A DNA stretch of 64,000 nucleotides. It comes from Paenibacillus sp. FSL R10-2734 (GTDB lineage Bacteria; Bacillota; Bacilli; Paenibacillales; Paenibacillaceae). Below the pieces are notes generated by a model that saw only the letters and a list, made by a program, of their open reading frames with translations, had not been told where the DNA came from and did not search any database. The position numbers were made by a program, and so were the translations under genes. Where the stretch lies: assembly GCF_037963865.1 (NCBI RefSeq), contig NZ_CP150170.1:930001-994000 (forward strand), written 5' to 3'. Position 1 is the first letter of the stretch. Each line of letters opens with the position of its first letter. Below, piece by piece: positions 16,052 through 26,259 of the stretch.

Positions 16052-17746
16052 TTATACTTTGAAACGTTCAATAAGAATTTGTAGCTTCTCAGCTAGCGAG
16101 GACAGGAAGCCTGCCGCTGATTCCACTTCTTCCATTGCTGCAAGCTGTTCTTGTGAGGAGGCGGATAATGTTTCCGCACCGCTTGCTGTTTGATTAGCAA
16201 TATCTACGATACTCTGAAGAGCAGCAACGAGACCATCGGAGATTAACGCTAGTTCGCGGACTGTCCCGGAAATCTGCTGACTTTGCGAAGCCATCCCAGA
16301 GACAGACATCTCAATCTCAGAGAAGGATTGGCCTGCCGTTACGATCATTTCCCGGCCTTGGTCCATCTCTTCCGTAGAGCGCTTCATGGTTTCTCCAGCT
16401 TGGTCCATCTGGTTCACGATGATGCTTACCAGTTGGCCGATTTGAGCAGCGGAGTGGGCGGATCGCTCGGCAAGCTTGCGTACGGAATGAGCAACTACCG
16501 CAAATCCTCTTCCCTCTTCTCCGGCTCTTGCAGCTTCAATTGCAGCATTTAGTGACAGTAGATTGGTTTCTTCTGCGATGCTCGCAATCGTACCCACAAT
16601 ATTTTCGATTTCCTTGGAATAGCCACCCAAGGTTTCAATTATGACAGCTAGATCAGTGATACTGTCACTGACGATACTCATCTGTTGCGTAGTGGAATCC
16701 ATTGCTTCTCGGCCTGAGCGTGCTTTGTTCGCATTATTGGCAGCATTATTCATAGCATGATCGGCATTGCCTGCAATTTCTGTAATGAAGCGTGACAAGT
16801 CTTGTACAGACTTATAACCACCCTCCAGATTCTGTAGCTGTGTATTGGCTCCATCGGCAAGTTCGATCGTAACGTTAACGCTATGCTCGCCCGCTCGATT
16901 GGTTTCTTGTGCACTGGCAGAGAGCTCTTCGGATGAAGACGCCACCTGCATGGAGGTTTCATTGACCTCTGTAATGAGCATGCGTAGACTCTGTGTCATG
17001 CCATTGAAATTACGGGCTAGTGTACCAATCTCATCTTTGCTATTGAATGTAATAGGATCATGAGTAAGATCACCCTGTGCAACAAGATTTACACCTCTGG
17101 ACAGCTTTGTTAATGGACTTACCATTCGGCGGATTAATAGATAGGCTGCCACGATAGCGATAACTAGAATGGAAGCACCGATAATAAAAGGCTGAACAAT
17201 GATGTCCCGGGTCCGTTCTTGAATTAATGGACCGTCGAAATTAATAGCCATTAGAGCGACTATAGGCTTGGTAGGATCATGATCCTGATAGATGGGACCG
17301 TAGCCTGTCTTAAGAGAAGTACCTTCGTATGTATAAACCTTGGAGTAGGCGGAATGCTTATACTTAGTGATCATCTGTTTCTCTTCATCAGAGAAATAAA
17401 AAGTATCGCCTGCTTTATAACCTCTTGCTTTAAAACTCGAATCTGCGGCAAGTACTTTTCCATCTAGAGATAGAATGAATGCCTCTTTAAAAATAGCCTT
17501 ATGTGCCACAATCCAACCGATCCGGTCCTCGATAGCCTCCAGTTTACTTTGATCTCCTGCAATCAATGCGGAAATGTCTGATGGGTCAATCAGCCCGGTT
17601 GTAATATTGGCACATCCTACCAATTCGATACCTGCTGCTTCGTCTACTTGCTTATACGCAGTCCGGTATCCGAAGAACCCAATGGATGATCCAACAAGTA
17701 ATAACACGCTGAACATCATCCAAGTTAATTTTGTTGCCAATTTCAT
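16052..17746 (-). CDS. Methyl-accepting chemotaxis protein
   Basis: 564 residues. An N-terminal membrane helix (LTWMMFSVLLLVGSSIGFFGY) is followed by a ~150-residue extracellular Cache-like sensor, a second helix near residue 190, HAMP, and the long signalling coiled coil with the hairpin tip ETNLLSLNAAIEAARAGEEGRGFAVVA (partly quoted in pieces: NLLSLNAAIEAARAGE, GRGFAVVA). The ligand is unknown. The start is ATG 17744-17746 with AAGG about 12 bases upstream; earlier TTG and GTG codons overlap or precede that site. The gene is convergent with the c-di-GMP enzyme. Confidence 0.88.
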   Translation of the reverse strand: MKLATKLTWMMFSVLLLVGSSIGFFGYRTAYKQVDEAAGIELVGCANITTGLIDPSDISALIAGDQSKLEAIEDRIGWIVAHKAIFKEAFILSLDGKVLAADSSFKARGYKAGDTFYFSDEEKQMITKYKHSAYSKVYTYEGTSLKTGYGPIYQDHDPTKPIVALMAINFDGPLIQERTRDIIVQPFIIGASILVIAIVAAYLLIRRMVSPLTKLSRGVNLVAQGDLTHDPITFNSKDEIGTLARNFNGMTQSLRMLITEVNETSMQVASSSEELSASAQETNRAGEHSVNVTIELADGANTQLQNLEGGYKSVQDLSRFITEIAGNADHAMNNAANNANKARSGREAMDSTTQQMSIVSDSITDLAVIIETLGGYSKEIENIVGTIASIAEETNLLSLNAAIEAARAGEEGRGFAVVAHSVRKLAERSAHSAAQIGQLVSIIVNQMDQAGETMKRSTEEMDQGREMIVTAGQSFSEIEMSVSGMASQSQQISGTVRELALISDGLVAALQSIVDIANQTASGAETLSASSQEQLAAMEEVESAAGFLSSLAEKLQILIERFKV

Positions 17747-17992
17747 TTTTTGCACCAACCTTGACAAATTATGTTTTCGGAGACAATCACTCTCACTGTA
17801 CGATTATAGCGTATCGTTAAGCTTAGAACCTTACATAGAATATAGTATTTTTGTGTCGGATATTGTAAATTAGTGGAATAATTATGGAAAAAAACGTGAT
17901 TATGAAATCTTTAGTAGACAAAAGCATTGAATCATAACCAGCTCTAGTGGTACGCTTGAGTTATAAAAAACGGATTGGGAGTTGAAAAAAGA

Positions 17993-18424
17993 ATGCCACA
18001 TCAAGTAGATCCGTTAATAGAGCGTCTTGGATTATCCATGTGGAGGGTACAGCGTAAGATATTGTCTCAAATGTCTTTGCATAAAGAACTCGGACTTACT
18101 GTACCTCAGATGGGTCTGTTAAATATAGTAGCGAAAGAGAAGAAGTCGCGGGTGGTACAGCTGGCGGAGTCTATGGAGGTCAAATCCAGCGCTATTACAG
18201 TGATGTTAGATCGTCTGGAAGGGCTAGGTTTTATTAAGCGTGAGACCGATGGAAACGATCGGAGAGCGGTAGTGGTGACTATCACCGAGAAAGGTCAGCA
18301 AACACTTGAAGAAGGGCATTCCCGTTCAAAACAACTGCTTGCTGAGCATTTATCCATACTGAAGCCGGAAGAGCTGCGAAATTTCGCGGAGTACTACCGT
18401 ATGATCGAGAATCAGGAACGGTAA
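17993..18424 (+). CDS. MarR-family transcriptional regulator
   Basis: 143 residues with the winged-helix core LTVPQMGLLNIVAKEKKSRV, LAESMEVKSSAITVMLDRLE, GLGFIKRETDGNDRRAVVV and a C-terminal dimerisation helix. The start is ATG 17993 with GGGAG 11 bases upstream. It stands alone, with a terminator directly after it, so its target is not evident from context. Confidence 0.85.
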   Translation: MPHQVDPLIERLGLSMWRVQRKILSQMSLHKELGLTVPQMGLLNIVAKEKKSRVVQLAESMEVKSSAITVMLDRLEGLGFIKRETDGNDRRAVVVTITEKGQQTLEEGHSRSKQLLAEHLSILKPEELRNFAEYYRMIENQER

Positions 18425-18452
18425 ATCTCTAGTTTTTTGCATTTAGATTCAG

Positions 18453-18496
18453 AAAGAAGGCCACCTTCTCCGGAGAGAAGGTGGCCTTCTTTGAAT
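18453..18496. terminator. Bidirectional terminator, perfect 18-bp stem
   Basis: AAAGAAGGCCACCTTCTC, loop CGGA, and the exact complement at 18475-18492. It serves the convergent genes ending at 18424 and 18500. Confidence 0.85.
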
Positions 18497-18499
18497 GGT

Positions 18500-20359
18500 T
18501 TATGGTTCAATTGGTTTGTCTGGCAGTTGCGTAATATAGCTATGGGAAAGCTGAAGAAGTCTCAATGCTCGGTTGTATTCATCTTCAGTAGCAGCCGGTG
18601 TTTTTCCATTATAAACAGGATATTGGGTATTATCTTCAAAGCTGTTACCCGGAATAAGTAGTCCTGAGCTGGAAATGAATGAACCAGAAGGTAAATAATA
18701 TCGCTCTGGCAGCAAATTATAAGTCTGACTGAGTAGATCTTGACCGAAAACTAGGTGGTTGTCTAATGAAATTCCAAGTAGACCGGCAGCAGTTGGCATG
18801 ATATCCACTTCGCCACCGACTTGCTCTAAGGTCTGTGGTGCTGTGCTGTCTCCTGCATGAATGAGCAGAGGAATGTTTAACATATCTGCATAGGTATATT
18901 CATGGCCGTAAATTTCAGTCATTAATTGTTTATCATCATGATCGAGCGAATAAATTGGCAATCCCATATGATCTCCGTAAATCATGATCACGCTGTTGTC
19001 CCATACGCCATTAGCTTTAAGCTCTTCTACGAAATGTCCGAAAGCATCATCTGCATAGTTCTGGGAACGGATATAGTCACCAACAAAAGTGCCTTCGTAA
19101 CGCTCTGGCAGCTTCATGCGGTATTTTTCCTCAGGGATCGTGAATGGATGATGGGCTGACATCGAAATAACCTGAGCGTAGAAAGGCTGACCTTCTTTGT
19201 TCATGTCTTTTAGTTTAGCGGCTGTCTTACTATAGAGCGTATCATCAGAAGCGCCGAAGAAGAAGACATCATCTTCACCGAAAAATTTCCGATCATAATA
19301 ATGATCAAAGCCGAGCGATTCATACAGCTCACCACGGTTCCAGAACTCAACGACATTGGTATGGAATGTTGCGGTCTGATAACCATTTTCTTTAAGCAAA
19401 CGTGGCAGACTTGGAAGCACCTTATCCACATAAGACATGGTTGCCGCTCCACGTGGAGGGATGTAGGCAGAAGTGTTCACTACGAACTCTGCATCCGACG
19501 TATTCCCTTGACCGACCATTTGATAAAAATTAGGGAAGTAGAGACTATCCTTCATTACCTTGTTCAGGTTCGGTGTAATCTCTTGCCCGTCTAGCTTAAG
19601 TCCCAGCAAAAAGTTCTGGAAGGATTCCAATTGAATGATAATTAGATTCTTGCCTTTAGCCGTGCCGTGAAGTGGGGAACTAGCTGTAGTATTTATCCCC
19701 TTCAGTTCGTTGATGGTATCTTGTGTGATGTCTTTTGATTGCACAAGCTCTGGTTCTTCTTTTGCAAAGATCGTATAGGCTTCATAATTAAGGATACCCA
19801 TTTCCTGAGCTTTCTTAATTTCGTTCATACTAGCCTTATTAGGCAAAATATTGAACAAGCATAGACCAAGTGAAACTGCGAATAGAACGCTATATTTTAT
19901 TGTTCCGCCACGACGGTTGATATTTTCTTTCTTGTAGACCCGGCCTTTCTTGTTAAAGAAGAAATAGCCTCCTAGGACAATGATATCTGTAAAGATTAAC
20001 AAGTAGTATGGATCCATTAGTGAGAATACACTGTTGCTGACGGCTGTGACTTGATTCACCTGCTCCGCTGCATGGTAAGTTACAATGACTCCATAATATT
20101 TAAAATACATAATGGCTGCGAAAAAGATGGCTGTCACTAATAAATTTACGGTCATGTAATATCCAAGCTTTCGCTTGGAGGCGAACCGCTCAATAATACA
20201 AAAGAGCGCCCAGGCAAAAGGGATTTCTGTCAGTAATGACTTCCAAGGTAGCACATCGTCAAAAATCACGCCCCAGGCCAAGAAGGCTTTTAGAATAAAA
20301 AGTATTGTAAAAAACACAAAAGGTTTAACGATCCACTGTTTAATGTTAAAGGATGACAC
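18500..20359 (-). CDS. LTA synthase family sulfatase/phosphotransferase
   Basis: 619 residues. Five N-terminal membrane helices are followed by an extracellular sulfatase-fold domain. The active-site threonine sits in GQGNTSDAEF (about T287), and metal ligands are E245 in QLESFQ, D463-H464 in YGDH and the SAHHPF pair near 403. These are the residues of LtaS, which polymerises glycerol phosphate from phosphatidylglycerol onto a glycolipid anchor; paralogues can be primases. The start is GTG 20357-20359 with AGGGGGAAG upstream. No neighbouring teichoic-acid genes are present. Confidence 0.88.
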   Translation of the reverse strand: MSSFNIKQWIVKPFVFFTILFILKAFLAWGVIFDDVLPWKSLLTEIPFAWALFCIIERFASKRKLGYYMTVNLLVTAIFFAAIMYFKYYGVIVTYHAAEQVNQVTAVSNSVFSLMDPYYLLIFTDIIVLGGYFFFNKKGRVYKKENINRRGGTIKYSVLFAVSLGLCLFNILPNKASMNEIKKAQEMGILNYEAYTIFAKEEPELVQSKDITQDTINELKGINTTASSPLHGTAKGKNLIIIQLESFQNFLLGLKLDGQEITPNLNKVMKDSLYFPNFYQMVGQGNTSDAEFVVNTSAYIPPRGAATMSYVDKVLPSLPRLLKENGYQTATFHTNVVEFWNRGELYESLGFDHYYDRKFFGEDDVFFFGASDDTLYSKTAAKLKDMNKEGQPFYAQVISMSAHHPFTIPEEKYRMKLPERYEGTFVGDYIRSQNYADDAFGHFVEELKANGVWDNSVIMIYGDHMGLPIYSLDHDDKQLMTEIYGHEYTYADMLNIPLLIHAGDSTAPQTLEQVGGEVDIMPTAAGLLGISLDNHLVFGQDLLSQTYNLLPERYYLPSGSFISSSGLLIPGNSFEDNTQYPVYNGKTPAATEDEYNRALRLLQLSHSYITQLPDKPIEP

Positions 20360-20643
20360 AGCTTCCCCCTCTTTCTACATGATAAAACGCTATTTCCTAG
20401 CAATGAAGAAACAGCGTTTAAGACAAAATGATTCCATGGTAATAAAATTTATTATGCAGGGCTGGCTATAGAATGTCAAAAATCGAAAACGTAAGTATAA
20501 GCTTTGTGGAGCGCGTAAAGTTAAATACACATAGGTGAAAGATGATGTTTCTGCTGTCATATGGGGTTATACAGCGATTAAAGGACCAAAATAGACATTG
20601 GGAACAAAAAGGATATATGGCTAATTAAGGGAGGTGAGAATAG

Positions 20644-22950
20644 ATGAATCATACAGTAGCTCTATCGGTTAGAAATCTCGTTGAGTATGTTTTTCGCAGC
20701 GGTAGTATTGAGCCTGGGTTTCATGGAACGGGTTCTATGGTTGAAGGAACAAGAATTCATCAGAAGATCCAAAAGCAATATAAGGAAAGCGACCGCAAGG
20801 AGGTATATCTGAAAACAGAGATCTCTTATGGTAGCTTACTCTATATTGTCGATGGGCGCTGTGACGGACTGCTTGTCTCAGAAGATGGAAAGGTTACGGT
20901 CGAAGAAATCAAGTCAACCTCCGGATTGCTGGATTTATTGGAAGTAGGACATGAGGTTCATTGGGCTCAAGCAATGATGTACGCATATATGGTATCGCTG
21001 GAGCAGGAGCTTACCTCTATTCAGGTTAAGCTTACCTATGTCCACCGGGCTACTGATGAGCAGAAAAGCTTGTACCGAACGTTGTCTTTAGAAGAACTGA
21101 TTGCATTTGTTAATGATACCGTAGCCAAATATGCTCCATACGCTGAGATGATGGTTCATCATGATACTAAAAAGGAGAAGAGTCTTCGGGAGTTGAGCTT
21201 TCCGTTTCCCTCTTATCGAAAGGGACAACGACATTTCGCAGGTGCAGTGTACAAATCCATCGTGGAAAAGGTCAGTCTGTTCGCTCAGGCGCCCACAGGT
21301 ATTGGAAAAACAATGTCGACGTTGTTTCCTGTCCTTAAAGCTATGGGCGAAGGACAAGCCAAAGGATTGTTCTACTTAACGGCTAAGACGGTTACCCGGA
21401 TTGCTGCGCAGGAAGCGATCTCGCTGCTACTGACGCAGGGAATTCAGATTCATGTCATCACACTTACCGCTAAAGAGAAGGCATGTTTTCGAGAAGAGGG
21501 AATTTGCGGTAAGGATTCCTGTTCCTATGCGGATGGTTATTATGATCGGATTAACGAAGCGGTAATGGATCTGCTTAAGCATGAGACGCTGATGAGCAGA
21601 GACACCATAGCACTGTATGCTCATAAGCATAAAGTGTGCCCGTTTGAGTTCTCACTGGATGCAGCTTATGCCTGTGATGCCGTGATCTGTGATTACAATT
21701 ATATATATGATCCTCGTATCAGTCTGAAACGGCTAACGGAGGAAAGGAAGAGAGAAACGGTCCTTCTGGTAGATGAAGCGCATAATCTGGTAGATCGGGG
21801 ACGGGAAATGTTCTCCGCCTCTTTGCTGAAAGCCCCTTTTCTGGAAATTCAGCGCCAGTATAAAGAAATGAACCGGAATTTGAGTGTTGCAGCGAAATCG
21901 GTGAATGCTTTTTTCATCTCCCTTCGCAAAATTTGCAATGAAGAGGGGCAAGGGCAGTGGGCATCGTTCCCGGAGGAGCTGCCAGCCTTGCTTGAGACGT
22001 TTGCCTTGGAAGCAGAACAGGAGCTTATTCATCCAAGCTCAAGCATTGTTTCACTGAATGGAGAAGGAGAGAATGTTCTCCTGGATACATATTTTGCAGT
22101 CCAAGGAATGCTCCGGACATTTAAGACCTATGATGAACGTTACATTACCTATGCTGAGGTTCGTAGAGGTGATGTGTATATCAAGCTATTTAATTTGGAT
22201 CCCTCGTATCTGCTTCGGCAAATGTCTAAGAGCTTTCGAAGCCAGATTCTGTTCTCTGCAACGCTTTCGCCATTATCTTACTATCGGGATATGATTGGTG
22301 CGGTGGAGGAAGATTATAGCTTAACGGTCTCCTCTCCTTTTCAGAAGGAGCAGTGGGAGGTAACCGTGCTGCCTATCTCCACACGTTATCATGATCGGGA
22401 AGCCTCCCTAATTCCACTGACTAAAGCGCTAAGCCAAATGGTTTCCAAGAAGGGCAATTATCTGGTGTTTTTTCCTTCATACCTTTATTTGCAAAACGTA
22501 TATCAAGCCTTTACGGACAATTACCCAGAAATACGTACATTGATGCAGGATACGGGCATGAGTGAGCAAGCTAGGGAAAGTTTTTTAGCTTCATTCAGTC
22601 CAGACAATAACGAGACATTGTTAGGATTTGCTGTACTGGGTGGGATTTTTTCGGAAGGTGTGGATCTGCCGGGGGATCGTCTCAATGGGGTAATGGTGGT
22701 CGGCGTTGGTCTACCGCAGCTTGGTCTTGAGCGTAATCTATTGCGTCAGTATTTTAATGCCAAAGGTAAAAATGGCTTTGATTATGCCTATGTCTACCCA
22801 GGAATGTGCAAGGTATTGCAAGCTGGAGGCAGGTTGATTCGTAGTGAGACAGATACGGGCATTATTGTGCTTGCGGATGATCGCTTTTTGCAGAGTCCTT
22901 ATATGCATTTGCTTCCCGAAGAATGGAGAGATTATCTTATCCACGAATAA
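20644..22950 (+). CDS. Cas4-like PD-(D/E)XK nuclease fused to an XPD/DinG-type helicase
   Basis: 768 residues. Residues 1-175 form a PD-(D/E)XK nuclease-like module with D74 (GRCDG), the ExK motif E88-x-K90 (TVEEIKST) and the QAMMYAYM helix (Q-motif). The rest is a superfamily-2 XPD/DinG-like helicase with Walker A APTGIGKT (K222) and DEAH at 377-380. Four cysteines at 281, 288, 293 and 332 are placed like the XPD iron-sulfur ligands. Later motifs include ILFSATLSP and GIFSEGVDLPGDRL, and QAGGRLIRSETDTG (motif VI). A DNA repair role is the usual reading. Start ATG 20644 follows GGGAGGTGAGAATAG. It is monocistronic. Confidence 0.85.
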   Translation: MNHTVALSVRNLVEYVFRSGSIEPGFHGTGSMVEGTRIHQKIQKQYKESDRKEVYLKTEISYGSLLYIVDGRCDGLLVSEDGKVTVEEIKSTSGLLDLLEVGHEVHWAQAMMYAYMVSLEQELTSIQVKLTYVHRATDEQKSLYRTLSLEELIAFVNDTVAKYAPYAEMMVHHDTKKEKSLRELSFPFPSYRKGQRHFAGAVYKSIVEKVSLFAQAPTGIGKTMSTLFPVLKAMGEGQAKGLFYLTAKTVTRIAAQEAISLLLTQGIQIHVITLTAKEKACFREEGICGKDSCSYADGYYDRINEAVMDLLKHETLMSRDTIALYAHKHKVCPFEFSLDAAYACDAVICDYNYIYDPRISLKRLTEERKRETVLLVDEAHNLVDRGREMFSASLLKAPFLEIQRQYKEMNRNLSVAAKSVNAFFISLRKICNEEGQGQWASFPEELPALLETFALEAEQELIHPSSSIVSLNGEGENVLLDTYFAVQGMLRTFKTYDERYITYAEVRRGDVYIKLFNLDPSYLLRQMSKSFRSQILFSATLSPLSYYRDMIGAVEEDYSLTVSSPFQKEQWEVTVLPISTRYHDREASLIPLTKALSQMVSKKGNYLVFFPSYLYLQNVYQAFTDNYPEIRTLMQDTGMSEQARESFLASFSPDNNETLLGFAVLGGIFSEGVDLPGDRLNGVMVVGVGLPQLGLERNLLRQYFNAKGKNGFDYAYVYPGMCKVLQAGGRLIRSETDTGIIVLADDRFLQSPYMHLLPEEWRDYLIHE

Positions 22951-23004
22951 GAGGGTATAATCTATGAAAAGGCATTCATTATCAACGGGCAGGGGGAAAA
23001 TAGA

Positions 23005-23973
23005 ATGACATTAAAAGTGGGTATTGTGGGTACGGGTTGGTTCTCTAAAGTACATGCTGATTTGCTGGCAGGAATGGAGGATGTTCATTTGCAGGCGGTC
23101 TGCGGAAGCAGTAAAGCCAAAGGTGAGGATATGGCACGTCCATACGGTGCTGCTGGATATGGTGATATTACGGAGATGCTGGATGCAGAGATGCTTGATG
23201 CTGTTTATATTTGTGTACCTCCACAATCTCATGGTGCAATCGAACGTTCATTAATTAAGAGGGATATTCCTTTTTTTATAGAAAAGCCGCTTAGTATGAC
23301 TACTGAAATTCCTGCGAGCCTGTTGCAAGATATTAAAGAACATAACTTATTAACCTCGGTGGGGTACCATTTACGCTATCAAGAGAACATTAGACGTCTG
23401 AAAGAAACTTTGCGTGGTGACAAAGTCGGTATGATTATGGGCCAATGGATGGGCGGCATGCCGGGCGTAGCTTGGTGGCGTGATCAGAAGCAGTCGGGAG
23501 GGCAATTCACAGAGCAGACTACGCATATTGTTGATTTGGTGCGCTATCTGGCTGGAGAAGTGAAGGAAGTATATGGCATGTTCGGAAACCGAATTATGCA
23601 TGAGCAGCATGAAGGTGTAAGCGTCGCAGATGTGGGTACTGTATCCCTAAAGCTTGAGAATGGAATTATTGCTAATATTTCAAATACATGCGTTTTGCCT
23701 GATCAGGTGGGTAGTGTAGGTCTTAGCTTCTATAATGATCGGGGATTACTGGACTGGAACCCGGAGCGTCTCTTGGAAGTGCGAAGCGGAAATAGTACCG
23801 AATTTGAGAATACAGGGAACCCATATTTAGTAGAAAGTGAGGCCTTCCTACATGCTGTACGGACGGGAGACCGCTCACGTATTCTAAGTGACTATGAGGA
23901 TGGATATAAGACGCTCAAAGTAACCTGCGCCGCCTACGATTCAGCACAAAGCGGATTGCCTGTTAAGCTCTGA
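23005..23973 (+). CDS. Gfo/Idh/MocA family oxidoreductase (second copy)
   Basis: 322 residues: Rossmann motif VGIVGTGWFSKVHADLL, AVYICVPPQSHGAIE, FFIEKPLSM (the EKP lysine) and GGQFTEQTTHIVDLVRYLAG, where DxxR closes the active site. It is only distantly similar to the copy at 6616-7611. The start is ATG 23005 after CAGGGGGAAAATAGA. It lies 54 bases after the helicase gene but their functions are unrelated. Substrate unknown. Confidence 0.87.
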   Translation: MTLKVGIVGTGWFSKVHADLLAGMEDVHLQAVCGSSKAKGEDMARPYGAAGYGDITEMLDAEMLDAVYICVPPQSHGAIERSLIKRDIPFFIEKPLSMTTEIPASLLQDIKEHNLLTSVGYHLRYQENIRRLKETLRGDKVGMIMGQWMGGMPGVAWWRDQKQSGGQFTEQTTHIVDLVRYLAGEVKEVYGMFGNRIMHEQHEGVSVADVGTVSLKLENGIIANISNTCVLPDQVGSVGLSFYNDRGLLDWNPERLLEVRSGNSTEFENTGNPYLVESEAFLHAVRTGDRSRILSDYEDGYKTLKVTCAAYDSAQSGLPVKL

Positions 23974-23988
23974 GATTGGATTCATAGA

Positions 23989-24032
23989 AAAAAGGACATG
24001 CTACTTTAGATGTACTAAAGAGATATGTCCTT
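23989..24032. terminator. Terminator between convergent genes
   Basis: AAGGACAT/ATGTCCTT stem with an inner CTTTAG/CTAAAG pair. The poly-T tail is best on the minus strand, so it mainly ends the CidAB-type operon. Confidence 0.65.
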
Positions 24033-24050
24033 GGCTCATGCTGAGCTAGT

Positions 24051-24734
24051 CTAATGGATGAATATCGCGAGTAGAGCTGGTGCCACACCTATAGTCAACA
24101 GCGCAGACAGAATCATTGCAATACTGGAGATAGTTCCGGTCAGTGAACTAAGCTCGAAGGCTTTGGATGTTCCTGTACCATGCGCAGCGGTTCCCAGCGA
24201 TACCCCGCGTGCAATTTCATTCTCAATGCGGAAGATACGGAGAACTGTAGGGCCCATCATTGTACCAAGTATCCCGGTAATTATGACGAAGACAGCCGTA
24301 ATACTCGGTATGCCGCCGATACTTTCCGAGACGCTCATGGCGATCGGTGTAGTCACCGAACGTGGTATCAGACTGGTTGCAAGATTACCGCTGAGATGTA
24401 GCCATTTGGATAGCAGAATGGAAGAGATCACCGCAACTATCGTCCCGGAAAGCACGCCTGCCGCAATTTCGGCGGCGTGCTTTTTGAGCACCTTGAAGTT
24501 TTTATGCAAAGGGATGGCAAAGGCCATAGTTGCTGGCTGTAACAAATCCGTCAGCCACTTTCCTCCTGTATTGTAAGAATCATAAGCAATCCCTGTTATA
24601 AGCAGGAAGATGATCATGACTACTGGTGTGATGATTAATGGAGAGGTGTAGACTTTTCCAGTAGAAGCATAGATGCGTTTCGCCAGTAAATATACAGCAA
24701 TTGTGAGGGCAAAGAACAGCAGAGCGTTTAACAT
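24051..24734 (-). CDS. LrgB/CidB-family membrane protein
   Basis: 227 residues with six or seven hydrophobic segments and the family stretch PRSVTTPIAMSVSESIGGIPSITAVFVIITG, then GTAAHGTGTSKAFELS (quoted in part). LrgB/CidB proteins work with LrgA/CidA in holin-like control of murein hydrolases or in small-acid transport. The gene overlaps the upstream CidA/LrgA-type gene by 7 bases. Bacillus ywbHG is a familiar parallel, with a divergent LysR regulator as here. Confidence 0.88.
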   Translation of the reverse strand: MLNALLFFALTIAVYLLAKRIYASTGKVYTSPLIITPVVMIIFLLITGIAYDSYNTGGKWLTDLLQPATMAFAIPLHKNFKVLKKHAAEIAAGVLSGTIVAVISSILLSKWLHLSGNLATSLIPRSVTTPIAMSVSESIGGIPSITAVFVIITGILGTMMGPTVLRIFRIENEIARGVSLGTAAHGTGTSKAFELSSLTGTISSIAMILSALLTIGVAPALLAIFIH

Positions 24735-25102
24735 GATCCTTTCCGCTCCTTCGCTTTATAAATTCTACTCGTAAGTAATCCGGAACTGGCCATCACAACA
24801 AATGTGCCCAGGACGACAACGGCAAGAATGCGTAATCCATCCGCTTCCAGAATACTAGCGTATTTCATTACACCTATTGCAGATGGAATGAAGAACAATA
24901 ATAGCTCGGCGAGTAGCCAAGAAGCTCCAACCTCTACCCAATTCAGACGAATGACACCAAACTCAAGCAAGAGAAACAATATAATCATTCCGAGTATGCT
25001 TCCGGGAATAGGGATATGCAATAATGGGGTCACAGCATTGATAAGTATTGAGAATAACGTAAGTCCAGCTACCTGTAGCAGGCCTATAACGATCTTTTTC
25101 AT
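24728..25102 (-). CDS. CidA/LrgA-family holin-like protein
   Basis: 124 residues with four hydrophobic segments and the family core IPIPGSILGMIILFLLLEFG, then ASWLLAELLLFFIPSAIGVM. It is the partner of the LrgB-type protein that overlaps its 3' end. The start is ATG 25100-25102 after AAGGAGCGGAGCCTT. Divergent from a LysR regulator across 112 bases. Confidence 0.88.
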   Translation of the reverse strand: MKKIVIGLLQVAGLTLFSILINAVTPLLHIPIPGSILGMIILFLLLEFGVIRLNWVEVGASWLLAELLLFFIPSAIGVMKYASILEADGLRILAVVVLGTFVVMASSGLLTSRIYKAKERKGSC

Positions 25103-25214
25103 AAGGCTCCGCTCCTTTCATGATAATGAAAGTTTACATCAATTGTTTTCATAGGTAAAATGAATAGATAGAATAAATGACATTCCTTTTGTCTATGGAT
25201 TGAGGAGTTGGAAA

Positions 25215-26144
25215 ATGGATATCCGACAATTAGAATATTTCGTTCAAGCGGCACGAATGAAAAGCTTTACTAGAGCTGCTGAATCATTATATATAACACA
25301 GCCTACGATCAGTAAAATGATCCGGAATATGGAGATTGAGCTGGAGGCAGACTTGTTCTACCGTGAAGGGAAGAGTATCCGACTTACAGATGCGGGGGAA
25401 ATTCTGTTCACCAAAGCACAAAATATCGTGGAGTCGTTCGCCAGCTTGTCGTCCGAGCTGGATAGCTTACGAAATCTGGAGCAGGGTCTTATTCACATCG
25501 GTCTGCCTCCTATGGTAGGCGCGAGTTTTTTTCCTTCGGTGATTGGTCAATTTCATAAACGATATCCGCAGGTTACGATTCGTCTGCATGAGGATGGGGC
25601 CAAAAAAGTAGAGGAAGATGTAGAGGCGGGACTGCTGGACATTGGGATGGTCGTGCTGCCCGTAAATACAGCCAAGTTTCATTGCTTCACTTTTGTCGAA
25701 GAGAACCTTGAGCTTATTTTACCAATTGGGCATCGATTAGCTGGAGCAGACTTTGTATCCTTAAGTGAGCTAGCGGAGGAGGAGTTCGTTCTGTTCCGCG
25801 AAGACTTCACATTACATGATCGGATTATTACGGAATGTGTAAAGGCTGGATTTCAGCCGAAGGTCATTTATGAGAGCTCACAATGGGACTTAATCAGTAA
25901 AATGGTAGCCGCGGGAATGGGAATCGCATTATTGCCGGAAACCATTTGCCGCGACATGGATCGCTCACGCTTGGTCGTCGTTCCTTTAACAGATCCGGTA
26001 ATTCCTTGGGAGATTGCTATGGCATGGCGTAGAGATCGTTATTTATCTTTTGCTGCACGCGAATGGATTTCTTTTGCTAAGAGGCTATTGAGAGGACAGG
26101 ACCCAAATGAATTACCCGACGATCCGATGAATCATACTGAATAA
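25215..26144 (+). CDS. LysR-family regulator, probably of the divergent CidAB-type operon
   Basis: 309 residues. The N-terminal HTH reads MDIRQLEYFVQAARMKSF TRAAESLYITQPTISKMIRNME (given in pieces), followed by a periplasmic-binding-like effector domain (GLPPMVGASFFPSVI...). The start is ATG 25215, 7 bases after GAGGAG; a TTG at 25200 precedes that site. Its divergent position to CidA/LrgB-type genes matches CidR and YwbI, which respond to acetate or related weak acids in relatives; that effector is inference here. Confidence 0.88.
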   Translation: MDIRQLEYFVQAARMKSFTRAAESLYITQPTISKMIRNMEIELEADLFYREGKSIRLTDAGEILFTKAQNIVESFASLSSELDSLRNLEQGLIHIGLPPMVGASFFPSVIGQFHKRYPQVTIRLHEDGAKKVEEDVEAGLLDIGMVVLPVNTAKFHCFTFVEENLELILPIGHRLAGADFVSLSELAEEEFVLFREDFTLHDRIITECVKAGFQPKVIYESSQWDLISKMVAAGMGIALLPETICRDMDRSRLVVVPLTDPVIPWEIAMAWRRDRYLSFAAREWISFAKRLLRGQDPNELPDDPMNHTE

Positions 26145-26259
26145 ATAGCGATTTTATTTTTGTGGATAGGCTGCATTTTTTTCTTTTTTTTTGAAAATAT
26201 GTTTTTTGGTATCATGGATTATGATAGGAGGAGATGTTGATAGAGAGAAGGAGAGAGTT

